Assembly: GCA_036278715.1 (NCBI GenBank)
Contig: DASUKN010000069.1
Span: 46,165 to 110,164, forward strand
Source of the DNA: Udaeobacter sp025935755
GTDB lineage: Bacteria > Verrucomicrobiota > Verrucomicrobiia > Chthoniobacterales > UBA10450
DNA: 64,000 nt
Direction of reading: 5' to 3'
Shown in pieces: positions 8,157 through 16,504 of the stretch (positions are counted from its first letter, which is position 1; each line of letters begins with the position of its first letter). The notes beneath the pieces are model-generated. The model was not told where the DNA came from, did not search any database, and was given only the letters and a program-made list of their open reading frames with translations. The translations under genes were made by a program, and so were the position numbers.

Positions 8157-9584
8157 ATGATTCAGTTAAACAAAAACTACAGTCTGCCGGAACGTCTGGC
8201 GGAATTTATTCCAATTAAAATCGTCAGCGTGGGAGGAGCAGGATTAAACGCGCTCGACCGCATTGTGCTTGATGGATTGGAGAGAGCCGATGTGGTCGCC
8301 ATCAACACCGATGTGCATTCACTGACGAGTTCAGTTGCAACGCGCAAGGTGCAGCTCGGCCGCAGCGTGTCGCGCGGCCTGGGTGCAGGAGGCGATCCCG
8401 ATGTCGGCTATCAAGCAGCCCTCGAATCAGCCGATGAAATTCGCGAAGCGTTAACCGATGCGCGCATGATTTTTGTTTGTGCAGGACTCGGTGGAGGCAC
8501 CGGCTCAGGCGCCGCTCCGTACATCGCAGAGGCTGCCCGTGAGGCCGGTGCGTTGGTCATCGCCTTTGTGACTCTGCCTTTCGCGTTTGAAGGCAAACGA
8601 CGCAATCTGCAGGCGCGCGAGGCGCTGGCGCGGCTCAGTGAATTTGCCCACGCGGTGGTTTGTTTTGAGAACGATCGAATGGGCGATCTGACTGCGCCGC
8701 AGGCAGGAATTCATCAAGCCTTCGCAATGGCTGACATGACCATCAGCCAGAGCGTGCGATCGATCGTTAACCTGATCCAGCGGCCGGGACTGATTCGCAT
8801 CGGTTTTGATGATTTGCTATCGGCTTTGCGCACGCGCAATAGCCGTTGCCTCTTTGCTTACGGCGAATCCGATTCGGACAATCGCGCGCATGACGCCCTG
8901 ACGCACGCGCTCAAAAACCCTTTGATGGATCGCGGACGAATGTTAGCCGATGCAAGAAACGTGCTCGTGCAGGTAGCTGGCGGGCCAGCCATGACACTCT
9001 CTGAGGTGGAGATCCTGATGCAGGAACTGGGGCGTCACGTTAGCGAACAGACACACATTCTGTTCGGCGCGGCTGTGGACGCCCGACTCGGCGATCGCTT
9101 GAGTGTGACCATCATCAGTTCGCTCGCGGCAGAAGACGAACTTCTGCCGGAAACGCCTACCGCGCCGGCCAGCGCGTCCGCGGTGGCCCCTGTTCAAGAG
9201 CGATACCAAGCCGCAGCACAGGAGCCTCAGGTTCAAACTGAAGAACCAACGGTGGAAGTTCAACATTTCGAAGAAACGATTCCGTTCGAAGAACCCGTCG
9301 CAGCTGAGGCGGAACCAGTCGCAGCGCCCATCACCGCTGAACCGCCAACAATACCCAGCCGCAATGGCGAGCCTGAGCCTGCGATCGACATGCCGCACGA
9401 GAAACAAAGCCCGTGGAAGGAAGAGAAGGCGCACGCCGAAAAATCAGCGACGCCGGCCAAGCAGGAAGTCCTGCAATTTGAGCCTGTCACACGCGGTCGT
9501 TTCGAAAAAAGCGAACCGACAATTGTCGAAGGCGAAGATCTCGACGTGCCGACGTACCTTCGGAAAAACATCAAAGTCAAGTGA
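8157..9584 (+). CDS. ftsZ: FtsZ, tubulin-like division GTPase with divergent T7 loop
   Basis: A 475-residue FtsZ that forms the cytokinetic ring. The N-terminal Rossmann strand is IVSVGGAGLNALDRI (about residues 22-36). The GTP signature GGGTGSGAAP near residue 115 has Ser in place of the second Thr of GGGTGTG. After the globular core comes a long acidic Pro/Glu-rich linker (about residues 330-455). A C-terminal conserved peptide LDVPTYLRKN follows, the binding site for FtsA. The T7 catalytic loop reads RIGFDDLLSA instead of the usual NVDFADV pattern. The second Asp is kept, but the Asn and first Asp are replaced by Arg and Gly. GTPase activation on the neighbouring subunit may therefore differ. 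The ATG lacks a visible Shine-Dalgarno. Confidence 0.94.
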   Translation: MIQLNKNYSLPERLAEFIPIKIVSVGGAGLNALDRIVLDGLERADVVAINTDVHSLTSSVATRKVQLGRSVSRGLGAGGDPDVGYQAALESADEIREALTDARMIFVCAGLGGGTGSGAAPYIAEAAREAGALVIAFVTLPFAFEGKRRNLQAREALARLSEFAHAVVCFENDRMGDLTAPQAGIHQAFAMADMTISQSVRSIVNLIQRPGLIRIGFDDLLSALRTRNSRCLFAYGESDSDNRAHDALTHALKNPLMDRGRMLADARNVLVQVAGGPAMTLSEVEILMQELGRHVSEQTHILFGAAVDARLGDRLSVTIISSLAAEDELLPETPTAPASASAVAPVQERYQAAAQEPQVQTEEPTVEVQHFEETIPFEEPVAAEAEPVAAPITAEPPTIPSRNGEPEPAIDMPHEKQSPWKEEKAHAEKSATPAKQEVLQFEPVTRGRFEKSEPTIVEGEDLDVPTYLRKNIKVK

Positions 9585-9600
9585 CATCGCTTCGCGGGAC

Positions 9601-9692
9601 ATCATCCTGAGCGTAGCGAAGCGGAGTCGAGGGATCCCGTGGACTTACGGAAAGTTTCCGCTAGGGGATTCCTCGACTTCGCTCGAAATGAC
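9601..9692. repeat. dispersed inverted repeat, copy 3, between convergent genes
   Basis: The left arm TCATCCTGAGCG..GTCGAGGGATCC and the right arm GGGGATTCCTCGACTTCGCTCG then ATGAC form an almost complete inverted repeat, with a small inner hairpin CGGAAAGTTTCCG. It sits between ftsZ and the convergent M20 gene, where it could serve as a bidirectional terminator. Confidence 0.75.
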
Positions 9693-9697
9693 TGAAT

Positions 9698-11053
9698 TCA
9701 TGACTTCTTCATCAGATCCAGCACGGCCGTCGTCATTCCGATAATCGCTGTTCGAATCGTCGGCTCAGGGACGGGTGCGAATTTGCTCGAATGCAACGTC
9801 GGCAATTCCTTCCCCGTCTGTTTAGACTCTGCAATCTTCGCTGGATCAACTGCTCCAAAATGAGCATAAACCGCGGGAATCGAATGATCCGGCAGACTGT
9901 ATTCAGAGAAATCGTCGCCGCCCATCGTCGGGTCTACCATCTCGACATTGTTGTCGCCCAGTGCCTTTTTCCAAACAGCGACGAGCCGCTTCGTGAGGTC
10001 GGGATTATTGTAAGCCGCGACCGCAACCACATCCCTGGGCACGTTGACAATCGGAGCTAGCTCGGCCGGTATTCCAGCAGCAGCTGCACAGCCTTTGGCA
10101 ATCCGGGCGATATCTGCAAGCACGCGCTCGCGTACCTGAGGCTTATATGTGCGCACCGTGAGCTGCATCTTTACCTCATCCGGAATGATGTTGTGCTTGG
10201 TACCTCCGTGAATTGATCCCACCGTCACAACCACCGGATCGAGCGGATTATTTTCACGGCTTACGATGGTCTGCCATGCGTTAATGATTTGTGCTGCAAG
10301 GACGATCGGATCCTTGAGCTTGTGCGGGTAAGCACCGTGTCCGCCGACGCCCCGGACAGTGACATCAACGGAATCGACGTTCGCGGAAGTATATCCTTCC
10401 GTTACGCCGATGTGGCCGGCCGCAATGTCGGCTTTGTCGTGAAAACAAAGCGCAAAATTTGGTTTCCCGAATCGGTCGTAAAGTCCGTCTTTTAGTAACG
10501 CACGCGCGCCAGTACCAATCTCCTCTGCGGGTTGCGCCACGAACAGAATGGTCCCGTGCCACTGATCCTTTAACTTCCCAAGAACGCGCGCAGTGCCGAT
10601 AAAGGCCGCCATATGCGTGTCATGGCCGCAGGCGTGCATGACAGCGACTTCCTTACCGTCGTCATTTTTTGCGACAACATTGCTGGCATACGGCAGGCCG
10701 GTCTCTTCTTTAACAGGCAACGCATCCATGTCCGTGCGCACAAGCACAGTTGGCCCGTCGCCATTCTTCATCACTCCAACCACCCCGTAGGCGGTGTGCT
10801 TCGAGTTTTCATATTTCCCAAGGTGCTCGGTCACCTGGCAGCCAGTGGCGCGTAATTCTTTGGCCACCAGCGCTGCCGTTCTTTCCTCGTATCCCGATAA
10901 TTCCGGGTGAGTGTGGAGGTCTTTGTAGATCCCAAGCAACGATTGTAGTTCTGCGTCAGCGAGCGATTGCGACGTTTGCTGCGCGATTCCAAGCGCCGGC
11001 GCGAGAATGAAAATCAATACGATCGAAAACCACAATGCTTTCATTTTCTTCAT
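9698..11053 (-). CDS. Exported M20 family amidohydrolase (hippurate hydrolase-like)
   Basis: A 451-residue metallo-amidohydrolase with an N-terminal signal peptide (hydrophobic stretch to about residue 24, ending ALGIAQQ). Metal-binding and catalytic motifs are complete: MHACGHDTHMA near residue 140, QPAEEIGTG near 174, and GGHGAYPH near 240 in the dimerisation domain. GGDDFSEYSLP is near the end. The relatives hydrolyse N-acyl amino acids or remove amides in the cell envelope or periplasm; the substrate cannot be read from sequence. It is a close paralogue of the next gene in the same orientation, separated by 78 bp, so this is a tandem duplication. The start could instead be nine bases downstream (second Met). 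Confidence 0.9.
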   Translation of the reverse strand: MKKMKALWFSIVLIFILAPALGIAQQTSQSLADAELQSLLGIYKDLHTHPELSGYEERTAALVAKELRATGCQVTEHLGKYENSKHTAYGVVGVMKNGDGPTVLVRTDMDALPVKEETGLPYASNVVAKNDDGKEVAVMHACGHDTHMAAFIGTARVLGKLKDQWHGTILFVAQPAEEIGTGARALLKDGLYDRFGKPNFALCFHDKADIAAGHIGVTEGYTSANVDSVDVTVRGVGGHGAYPHKLKDPIVLAAQIINAWQTIVSRENNPLDPVVVTVGSIHGGTKHNIIPDEVKMQLTVRTYKPQVRERVLADIARIAKGCAAAAGIPAELAPIVNVPRDVVAVAAYNNPDLTKRLVAVWKKALGDNNVEMVDPTMGGDDFSEYSLPDHSIPAVYAHFGAVDPAKIAESKQTGKELPTLHSSKFAPVPEPTIRTAIIGMTTAVLDLMKKS

Positions 11054-11131
11054 TAAACGAGGCGAAGCATCCCTGAATTTATGCTCCGCGCAATACGGTT
11101 GAGCTTATCGATTTCCTCGCAATGATTGCGA

Positions 11132-12475
11132 TTACTTCTTCATCAGGTCGATGACGCTACTCGTCATACCGATTACAGCCGTACGAAGCGTCGGCTCGGG
11201 CAGCGGCAAAAATTTGCTGGAGTGCAATGACGGAAGGGACGCGCCTGTCTTCTTTGATTCCGCCGCCTTTTCAGGATCAACAGCGCCAACATGAAACATG
11301 CATGCTGGAACTGAATGGTCGGACAAACTGAAATCGGAAAAATCGTCGGCGCCCATTATTGGATCCTTATAAACAACATTGCTGTCGCCGATCGCGCTCT
11401 TCAGTGCTGCAGTCACGCGTCTGGTTAGATCGGGATTGTTGTAAGTCGCGTTCACCGCTTCCTCTTTCAAGACGTTCACTTCCGGCATTTTGTCGGACGG
11501 TAAACCGGCGGCTGTTGCGCAACCTTTCGCGATTCGAGCAATGGCGGCAAGGACGCGCTCGCGTACTTCGGGTTTGTACGTGCGTACTGTGAGCTGCATC
11601 TTCACTTCATCGGGAATGATATTGTGTTTGGTGCCTCCCTGGATTGATCCAACCGTGACAACAATCGGGTCCAGCGGATTGTTTTCGCGCGATGCAATGG
11701 TCTGCCACGCATTGATGATCTCCGCGGAAAGGACGATCGGGTCCTTAATCTTGTGCGGATATGCGCCGTGCCCTCCCACTCCTTTTACGAGCACATCAAC
11801 CGAATCCACATTGGCCTGCGTGTAACCTTCGGAAATCCCGATTTTTCCAGCCTCAATCTCAGCTTCGTCGTGTAAGGCCAGCGCATAATCGGGCTTGCCA
11901 AAATGCTTATAAAGTCCCGCGTTTAGCATCGCGTGCGCGCCGCCCACCATTTCCTCTGCCGGTTGACCAACGAAAATGATGGTGCCGTGCCACTCGTTCT
12001 TTAGCTTTGCCAGTACGCGAGCGGTTCCAATTAGAGCCGCCATATGGATGTCGTGCCCACAGGCGTGCATCACCGGAACTTCGGTGTCATCAGCCTTTTT
12101 CATTGTGACTTTGCTCGCGTATGGTGCGCCGGTCTGTTCCTGTACTGGCAACGCATCCATGTCGGCACGTACCAGCACTGTCGGGCCAGCGCCATTTTTC
12201 AAAACGCCTACTACGCCATAGCAGTGCGAGCTCGGGTTATCGTATTTGCCAAAGTTTTCTGTCACATCGCATCCAGCGGCGCGCAATTCCCTGGCGACAA
12301 TCCCGGCGCTTCGTTTTTCCTGGGTGGAAAGCTCCGGATGAACGTGGAGGTCTTTGTAGATCGTGAGTAGCGACGGCAGTTCCGCGTCGGCAAGCGATTG
12401 TAGAGTTTCCTGTGCCAAAAGCAGAGGAGCGAGCCAGAGGGACAGCAACAGAACCAACAATGAACGAATCGTCAT
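11132..12475 (-). CDS. Exported M20 family amidohydrolase, tandem paralogue
   Basis: A 447-residue homologue of the downstream gene, with its own signal peptide (LLSLWLAPLLLAQ, cleaved near residue 22). It has the same active-site set: MHACGHDIHMA, GQPAEEMVGG, GGHGAYPH, MGADDFSDFSL. The two proteins share long identical stretches in the middle (around KIKDPIVL.. and QTIASRENNPLDP), so the copies are fairly recent or under the same constraint. It is the promoter-proximal gene of the pair and divergent from the DNA polymerase gene; the shared upstream region carries repeat copy 4. Confidence 0.9.
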   Translation of the reverse strand: MTIRSLLVLLLSLWLAPLLLAQETLQSLADAELPSLLTIYKDLHVHPELSTQEKRSAGIVARELRAAGCDVTENFGKYDNPSSHCYGVVGVLKNGAGPTVLVRADMDALPVQEQTGAPYASKVTMKKADDTEVPVMHACGHDIHMAALIGTARVLAKLKNEWHGTIIFVGQPAEEMVGGAHAMLNAGLYKHFGKPDYALALHDEAEIEAGKIGISEGYTQANVDSVDVLVKGVGGHGAYPHKIKDPIVLSAEIINAWQTIASRENNPLDPIVVTVGSIQGGTKHNIIPDEVKMQLTVRTYKPEVRERVLAAIARIAKGCATAAGLPSDKMPEVNVLKEEAVNATYNNPDLTRRVTAALKSAIGDSNVVYKDPIMGADDFSDFSLSDHSVPACMFHVGAVDPEKAAESKKTGASLPSLHSSKFLPLPEPTLRTAVIGMTSSVIDLMKK

Positions 12476-12515
12476 TCCAGATTTATATCCGCAGTTTTCG
12501 CAGTTTGCATTTCTT

Positions 12516-12619
12516 TGTCATGTCGGGCGAAGTCGCCTGCCAAGCCGTAGCTTTATGCGGAGGCTGGAGACATCTCTCGAAGTGTCTCAGAGATTCCTCG
12601 ACTTCGCTCGGAATGACAG
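12516..12619. repeat. dispersed inverted repeat, copy 4, in a divergent promoter region
   Basis: The left arm TGTCATGTCGGGCGAAGTCG and the right arm AGATTCCTCGACTTCGCTCG then GAATGACAG match the family. It occupies the gap between the M20 gene and the family B polymerase gene and reads through in frame as a spurious N-terminal extension of the latter. Confidence 0.75.
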
Positions 12620-12633
12620 AAAGTTGTTTCAAA

Positions 12634-14913
12634 ATGGAATTTGAGAAAAACAGCCTTCTCTTCGGAGCCGGCCCGACGCCACGGATTGTTGCCGTTGACC
12701 TGGGTGAAACGGGCACAGTACGCGTGCATCGGCGGGAACCAGATGGTTCGACCGTTACGGACGTCGAACCTTTTCACCCGTTCGTGTGGGCCGACTCCGA
12801 TGTTGTGGATCTCGGCATCGAAACGGAAAAACTTCGCGGCGATCTAAAGTACGGCTGGCTCATTACGGTAGATAGCTGGAAAGAATTGATCGCGCTTCGC
12901 AATGGACTGAAGAGCGCCGGGCGTGATTTCTTCGCCTTTACCGATCCGGTTCAGCATTATCTCACTGCGACTGGTCGCACCTTATTCAAAGATCTCGCAT
13001 TCGAAGAACTCAAACGACTGCAGATTGAGGTGCTGCAACACGTGCCATCGGCTTCCAGCCGATCTGCTGAGGAAAATCGGCAGGATGCCGATTCCACGGA
13101 CGATCACCTCATGAGCATCGCTCTCTCGGACAATGCCGGATGGGAAGAATTGATTATCGTCGACGCGAACAACGTAGAAGAATCCGAAAGAAACGCGCTC
13201 AGGAGGCTTACCGCGCTCATCAAAGAACGGGATCCCGACGTGATCGAAGGCCACGATCTGTTTCGTGTGCATCTTCCCTATCTCGTCGCTCGCGCGAAAA
13301 AGCTGAAAACCAAACTTGATTGGGGGCGCAGCGGCGGCTTTCTCCGCTCGCGCCCGTCACGGCTGCAAATTGCGGAGAAAACCATCGATTACCCGAAGTT
13401 CACGATCGATGGCCGCCATTTCGTCGACACGTTTTTGCTGGCGCAATTTTACGACGTGGGCATGCGCTCTCTCGCAGGGTTCGAACGCCTGGATGTTGCC
13501 CGGCATTTCGATGTTTGCGATAACGAACAGACTTCTGGCCTCACCGGGAAAGAATTGGAACGCGCGTACCTCGGCGATTCGGAACTGTTCCAGCGACGGG
13601 CGCTCTGTGGCGTTCGTGAAACGCGCGCTTTGTCTGATTTGTTGAGCGCGAGCTACTTCATCCAGGCGCAAATTTTTCCTTACAATTACCAGGACGTGAT
13701 CGTCCGCGGAAACGCAACGCGCATCAACGCTCTGTTCTTGCGCGAATATTTTCGACAACGTCATTCCATTCCCGAACTACCGATGCCGCGAGCATTTGAA
13801 GGCGGTTACACCGACATCTTCTTCACCGGCGTGGCCCACAACGTGTGGCATTGCGACGTCGCGTCGCTTTATCCCTCCATCATGTTGCGATTCGATTGTT
13901 TTCCCATGACGGATGAGCTGCAGATCTTTCGTCATTTACTCACAGATCTCCGCAATTTCCGTCTCGAAGCCAAAGCAAGAATGCGGGCGGAACGCGATCC
14001 CGCTAAACAACATCATCTCCAGGCGTTGCAGAATACGTTCAAAATCCTGCTCAACAGTTTCTACGGTTATCTTGGATTCGCGCAGGGACATTTTGCCGAT
14101 TTCGATGCCGCTGCGCGTGTCACCCAAATCGGTCGCGATTTGCTGAAGAAAATGATCGACTGGCTCAGCGCGCGTGGCGCCCGGGTGATTGAGGTCGATA
14201 CGGATGGAATTTATTTCGTGCCGCCTGCGGACGCGACTCCTCCTCGCGTCGGAGATAGCGAAGACACGCAGCCAGCCGCCGCGTCTACAGTCGACATCTT
14301 GCAGCAAGATCTGGCTGCGCAATTGCCGCCCGGGATCGATGTCGAGATCGACGAGCAATTCGAGGCGATGCTAAGCTACAAAGCGAAAAATTACGCGCTC
14401 CTCACAAAAGAAGGCGATGTGATCATCAAAGGCGGAGCGCTGAAATCACGCGGACTCGAGAAATTTCAGCGCGTGTTCCTGGAGGAAATGATCAAGATGA
14501 TCATGCAAGGCAAACCTGAAGCGATTGCGGATCTTCGGAACGACTTCGAAAGAAACATTCGTAATCGAGCATGGAAAATCGACATGCTGATGAAGACCGA
14601 CACGCTTCAGGATTCGCTTGAGAAATATCGGGCCAAGATCGCCAGCTCAGCGCGTAATCGGGCCGCGGCGTATGAGTTGGCAGTCGCCAGCGGCCGCAAT
14701 TACCGACCAGGCGACCAGATTAGCTATTATATCAAAACGACACCGAAAAAGGTTCCTGCGTACGAAGCCGCAAAACTGGCAACCGATTTCGATCCACAGA
14801 ATCGCGACGAGAACGTCGATTATTACGTGGCTAAGCTCGATGATCTCGTAAAGAAATTCAGCAGCGTGAGCGCCGTCGCATCAACTCCGAAGCAGGCAAC
14901 GCTGGCGCTCTAA
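12634..14913 (+). CDS. Family B DNA polymerase with degenerate 3'-5' exonuclease motifs
   Basis: A 759-residue family B polymerase. Polymerase motifs are intact: motif A DVASLYPSI (Asp408), motif B NTFKILLNSFYGYLGF, and motif C EVDTDGIY (Asp522/Asp524). The palm-thumb KGGALKSRGLEKFQR segment is also present. The exonuclease domain is recognisable by layout but not by residues. The Exo I strand reads LQIEVLQH (Asp lost), Exo II reads HDLFRVHLPYL (the FD pair is VH), and Exo III reads RRALCGVRETRAL where YxxxD is expected. The enzyme therefore probably polymerises without proofreading. The ATG at 12634 is chosen because the upstream in-frame extension is translated from a dispersed repeat and from the divergent gene. 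No SOS box was recognised upstream. It stands alone, so its role (repair, translesion) is unknown. Confidence 0.9.
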   Translation: MEFEKNSLLFGAGPTPRIVAVDLGETGTVRVHRREPDGSTVTDVEPFHPFVWADSDVVDLGIETEKLRGDLKYGWLITVDSWKELIALRNGLKSAGRDFFAFTDPVQHYLTATGRTLFKDLAFEELKRLQIEVLQHVPSASSRSAEENRQDADSTDDHLMSIALSDNAGWEELIIVDANNVEESERNALRRLTALIKERDPDVIEGHDLFRVHLPYLVARAKKLKTKLDWGRSGGFLRSRPSRLQIAEKTIDYPKFTIDGRHFVDTFLLAQFYDVGMRSLAGFERLDVARHFDVCDNEQTSGLTGKELERAYLGDSELFQRRALCGVRETRALSDLLSASYFIQAQIFPYNYQDVIVRGNATRINALFLREYFRQRHSIPELPMPRAFEGGYTDIFFTGVAHNVWHCDVASLYPSIMLRFDCFPMTDELQIFRHLLTDLRNFRLEAKARMRAERDPAKQHHLQALQNTFKILLNSFYGYLGFAQGHFADFDAAARVTQIGRDLLKKMIDWLSARGARVIEVDTDGIYFVPPADATPPRVGDSEDTQPAAASTVDILQQDLAAQLPPGIDVEIDEQFEAMLSYKAKNYALLTKEGDVIIKGGALKSRGLEKFQRVFLEEMIKMIMQGKPEAIADLRNDFERNIRNRAWKIDMLMKTDTLQDSLEKYRAKIASSARNRAAAYELAVASGRNYRPGDQISYYIKTTPKKVPAYEAAKLATDFDPQNRDENVDYYVAKLDDLVKKFSSVSAVASTPKQATLAL

Positions 14914-14945
14914 CTCCAAACAACAACCAGCAAAAGACCAGACGG

Positions 14946-16250
14946 TTATCGCGCGATTCTCACCAGCACCGCCTCGAAACCTCCGCTGAATGTCGTGTTC
15001 CCGTCCGGGGTTGTCGTGCCGGCAGCAGGATTCGCCACTACGCCGGCGACATCGTCGAGCACGCCATCGACGACGGCAAGCGCGCCTCTTGGCGCCGATA
15101 ACTTCGCTGAAGCGGGGAGCAGCGAATACGGTGGCGCAGTGTTTGTGGTCGCAGCGAGCATGAGTGTCCCTCCGTTCACAGCAACACCGGCCCCGGTCTC
15201 GAAACCTGGTCCTCCCCATGTCAACGCATCGAGGATCTTCTTGCCTGTCGGCTGCAGGTGGAGCACGAACGCATCCTCAAAGCCGGCCCCGAAGGTGGTA
15301 GTCGTCCCGCCAACGTAGATCGTGTTGTCTGAAGCGACTGCAACCCCCTGGCCCGTTTCTGAGACTCTACCGTCAAACTGCTTGTCGAACACCAATGCGC
15401 CATCCGAAGTGAGCTTGATAATCAGCGCAGCAATATCCGACGCATGCTGAGTCGTAGTCTGGATGGCGCCGGCCATAACAATCGACCCGTCGGGCCCAGC
15501 CGCCATCCGGCCGCGCGGATCCACAACGTCACCGGCAGAATAAGTCCGTTGCCACACCAGACTGCCGGCAGCCGTGATTTTCAGTACCACTACGTCGAAA
15601 TTGCCGATTTCATTGCGGGGAGTGGTGCCCGCGGTATAAATGCTGCCATCTGGTCCAACGGTTACTGCGTTGCCATTCGCTCGATCAGAGATTCTCTGCC
15701 AGACGAGGTTCCCAGCTGGATCAAACTTAACAACGAACAGGCCAAAGCCAGATCCGAAGCTCGTCTCGGATCCCGTGATATATGCAGAACCATCAGGGGC
15801 CGCCGCCACGGCCAAGCCCGCATCGGACTGCACACCTCCCCAGCCTCTCTCCCATAGCAACGTCCCGTTCGAGTCGAATTTCAGAAGCACGGCGTCATTC
15901 CCGTTATCGGCGCTGACACCGGTCACATAGACCGAGCCGTCGGCGCTCACCGCGACATCAGGCCTCCCGAGCCCTCGGATCGTTGTGCCATTCCAGACCC
16001 GCTGCCAGCTCAATGATCCATCCGGTGCAAACTTCACGACAAAGATTTTCGGGCTGGGAATGCCAAACGGATCAGTGGTGAAACTATCACTGATACCTGC
16101 GACGTACGCGCTTCCGTCCGCCGCGCCGGCAACGCCGTCGGCCACGTCACTCCCGGCACCGCCCCACGTTGTTTCTGTGAGCAGGGTTTGACTTTGACCG
16201 CCGCCAATGGCCAGGGCGATAGACAAAATTATCAAAAAGGAAGCTTTCAT
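14946..16250 (-). CDS. Exported SBBP-type beta-propeller protein
   Basis: A 434-residue protein with a signal peptide (residues 1-20, ending GGGQS). It then has six to seven repeats of about 50 residues with the pattern W(G/N)G....D.A..VA...DGS.YV.G, each followed by a VVKFD or LLKFD strand. This is the seven-bladed SBBP/delta-60 repeat pattern, also called quinoprotein-like propeller. There are no catalytic residues to point to. It is probably extracytoplasmic, in adhesion or ligand binding. It is convergent with the polymerase gene (32 bp gap) and divergent from the FG-GAP repeat protein. Confidence 0.8.
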   Translation of the reverse strand: MKASFLIILSIALAIGGGQSQTLLTETTWGGAGSDVADGVAGAADGSAYVAGISDSFTTDPFGIPSPKIFVVKFAPDGSLSWQRVWNGTTIRGLGRPDVAVSADGSVYVTGVSADNGNDAVLLKFDSNGTLLWERGWGGVQSDAGLAVAAAPDGSAYITGSETSFGSGFGLFVVKFDPAGNLVWQRISDRANGNAVTVGPDGSIYTAGTTPRNEIGNFDVVVLKITAAGSLVWQRTYSAGDVVDPRGRMAAGPDGSIVMAGAIQTTTQHASDIAALIIKLTSDGALVFDKQFDGRVSETGQGVAVASDNTIYVGGTTTTFGAGFEDAFVLHLQPTGKKILDALTWGGPGFETGAGVAVNGGTLMLAATTNTAPPYSLLPASAKLSAPRGALAVVDGVLDDVAGVVANPAAGTTTPDGNTTFSGGFEAVLVRIAR

Positions 16251-16438
16251 GATGGTAAAATCTTGTTTTGCTGTTTTGTGCTTCTCTCGCTGACGTCCAG
16301 CGGGGAAACAACCCCGGCAAAGGTGCCCAACTTGTTACTTTTGCGGATCGTTCGGTTACGGCCCGCGATTATCGTAGACATTTCGCCTTTCAGATCGCTC
16401 TGTTGCTCCTGATTTAGAATCGGTTAGGCCTGCTCCTG

Positions 16439-16461
16439 AAGGTAACGAATCGTTAACCTTT
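16439..16461. promoter_or_regulatory. imperfect inverted repeat AAGGTAACGA / TCGTTAACCTT
   Basis: Lies 44 bp before the start of the FG-GAP repeat gene, in the 254-bp divergent gap from 16251 to 16504. The arms pair except for one missing base. A related element with arms AAAGGTT/AACCTTT precedes the cupredoxin gene at 20531-20554; the two-component genes lie between them. An operator role is inference. The rest of the gap holds a small CGGGG/CCCCG hairpin and nothing else I recognise. Confidence 0.3.
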
Positions 16462-16504
16462 GGGGCCTTGCTGGCACCGGCTTTGTTTTTCATGCTCGTC
16501 AGAT

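Noticed and set aside
12412..12633. 74-codon in-frame extension of the family B polymerase
   Set aside because: It is translated from the divergent gene's 5' end and from a dispersed repeat and has no family similarity.
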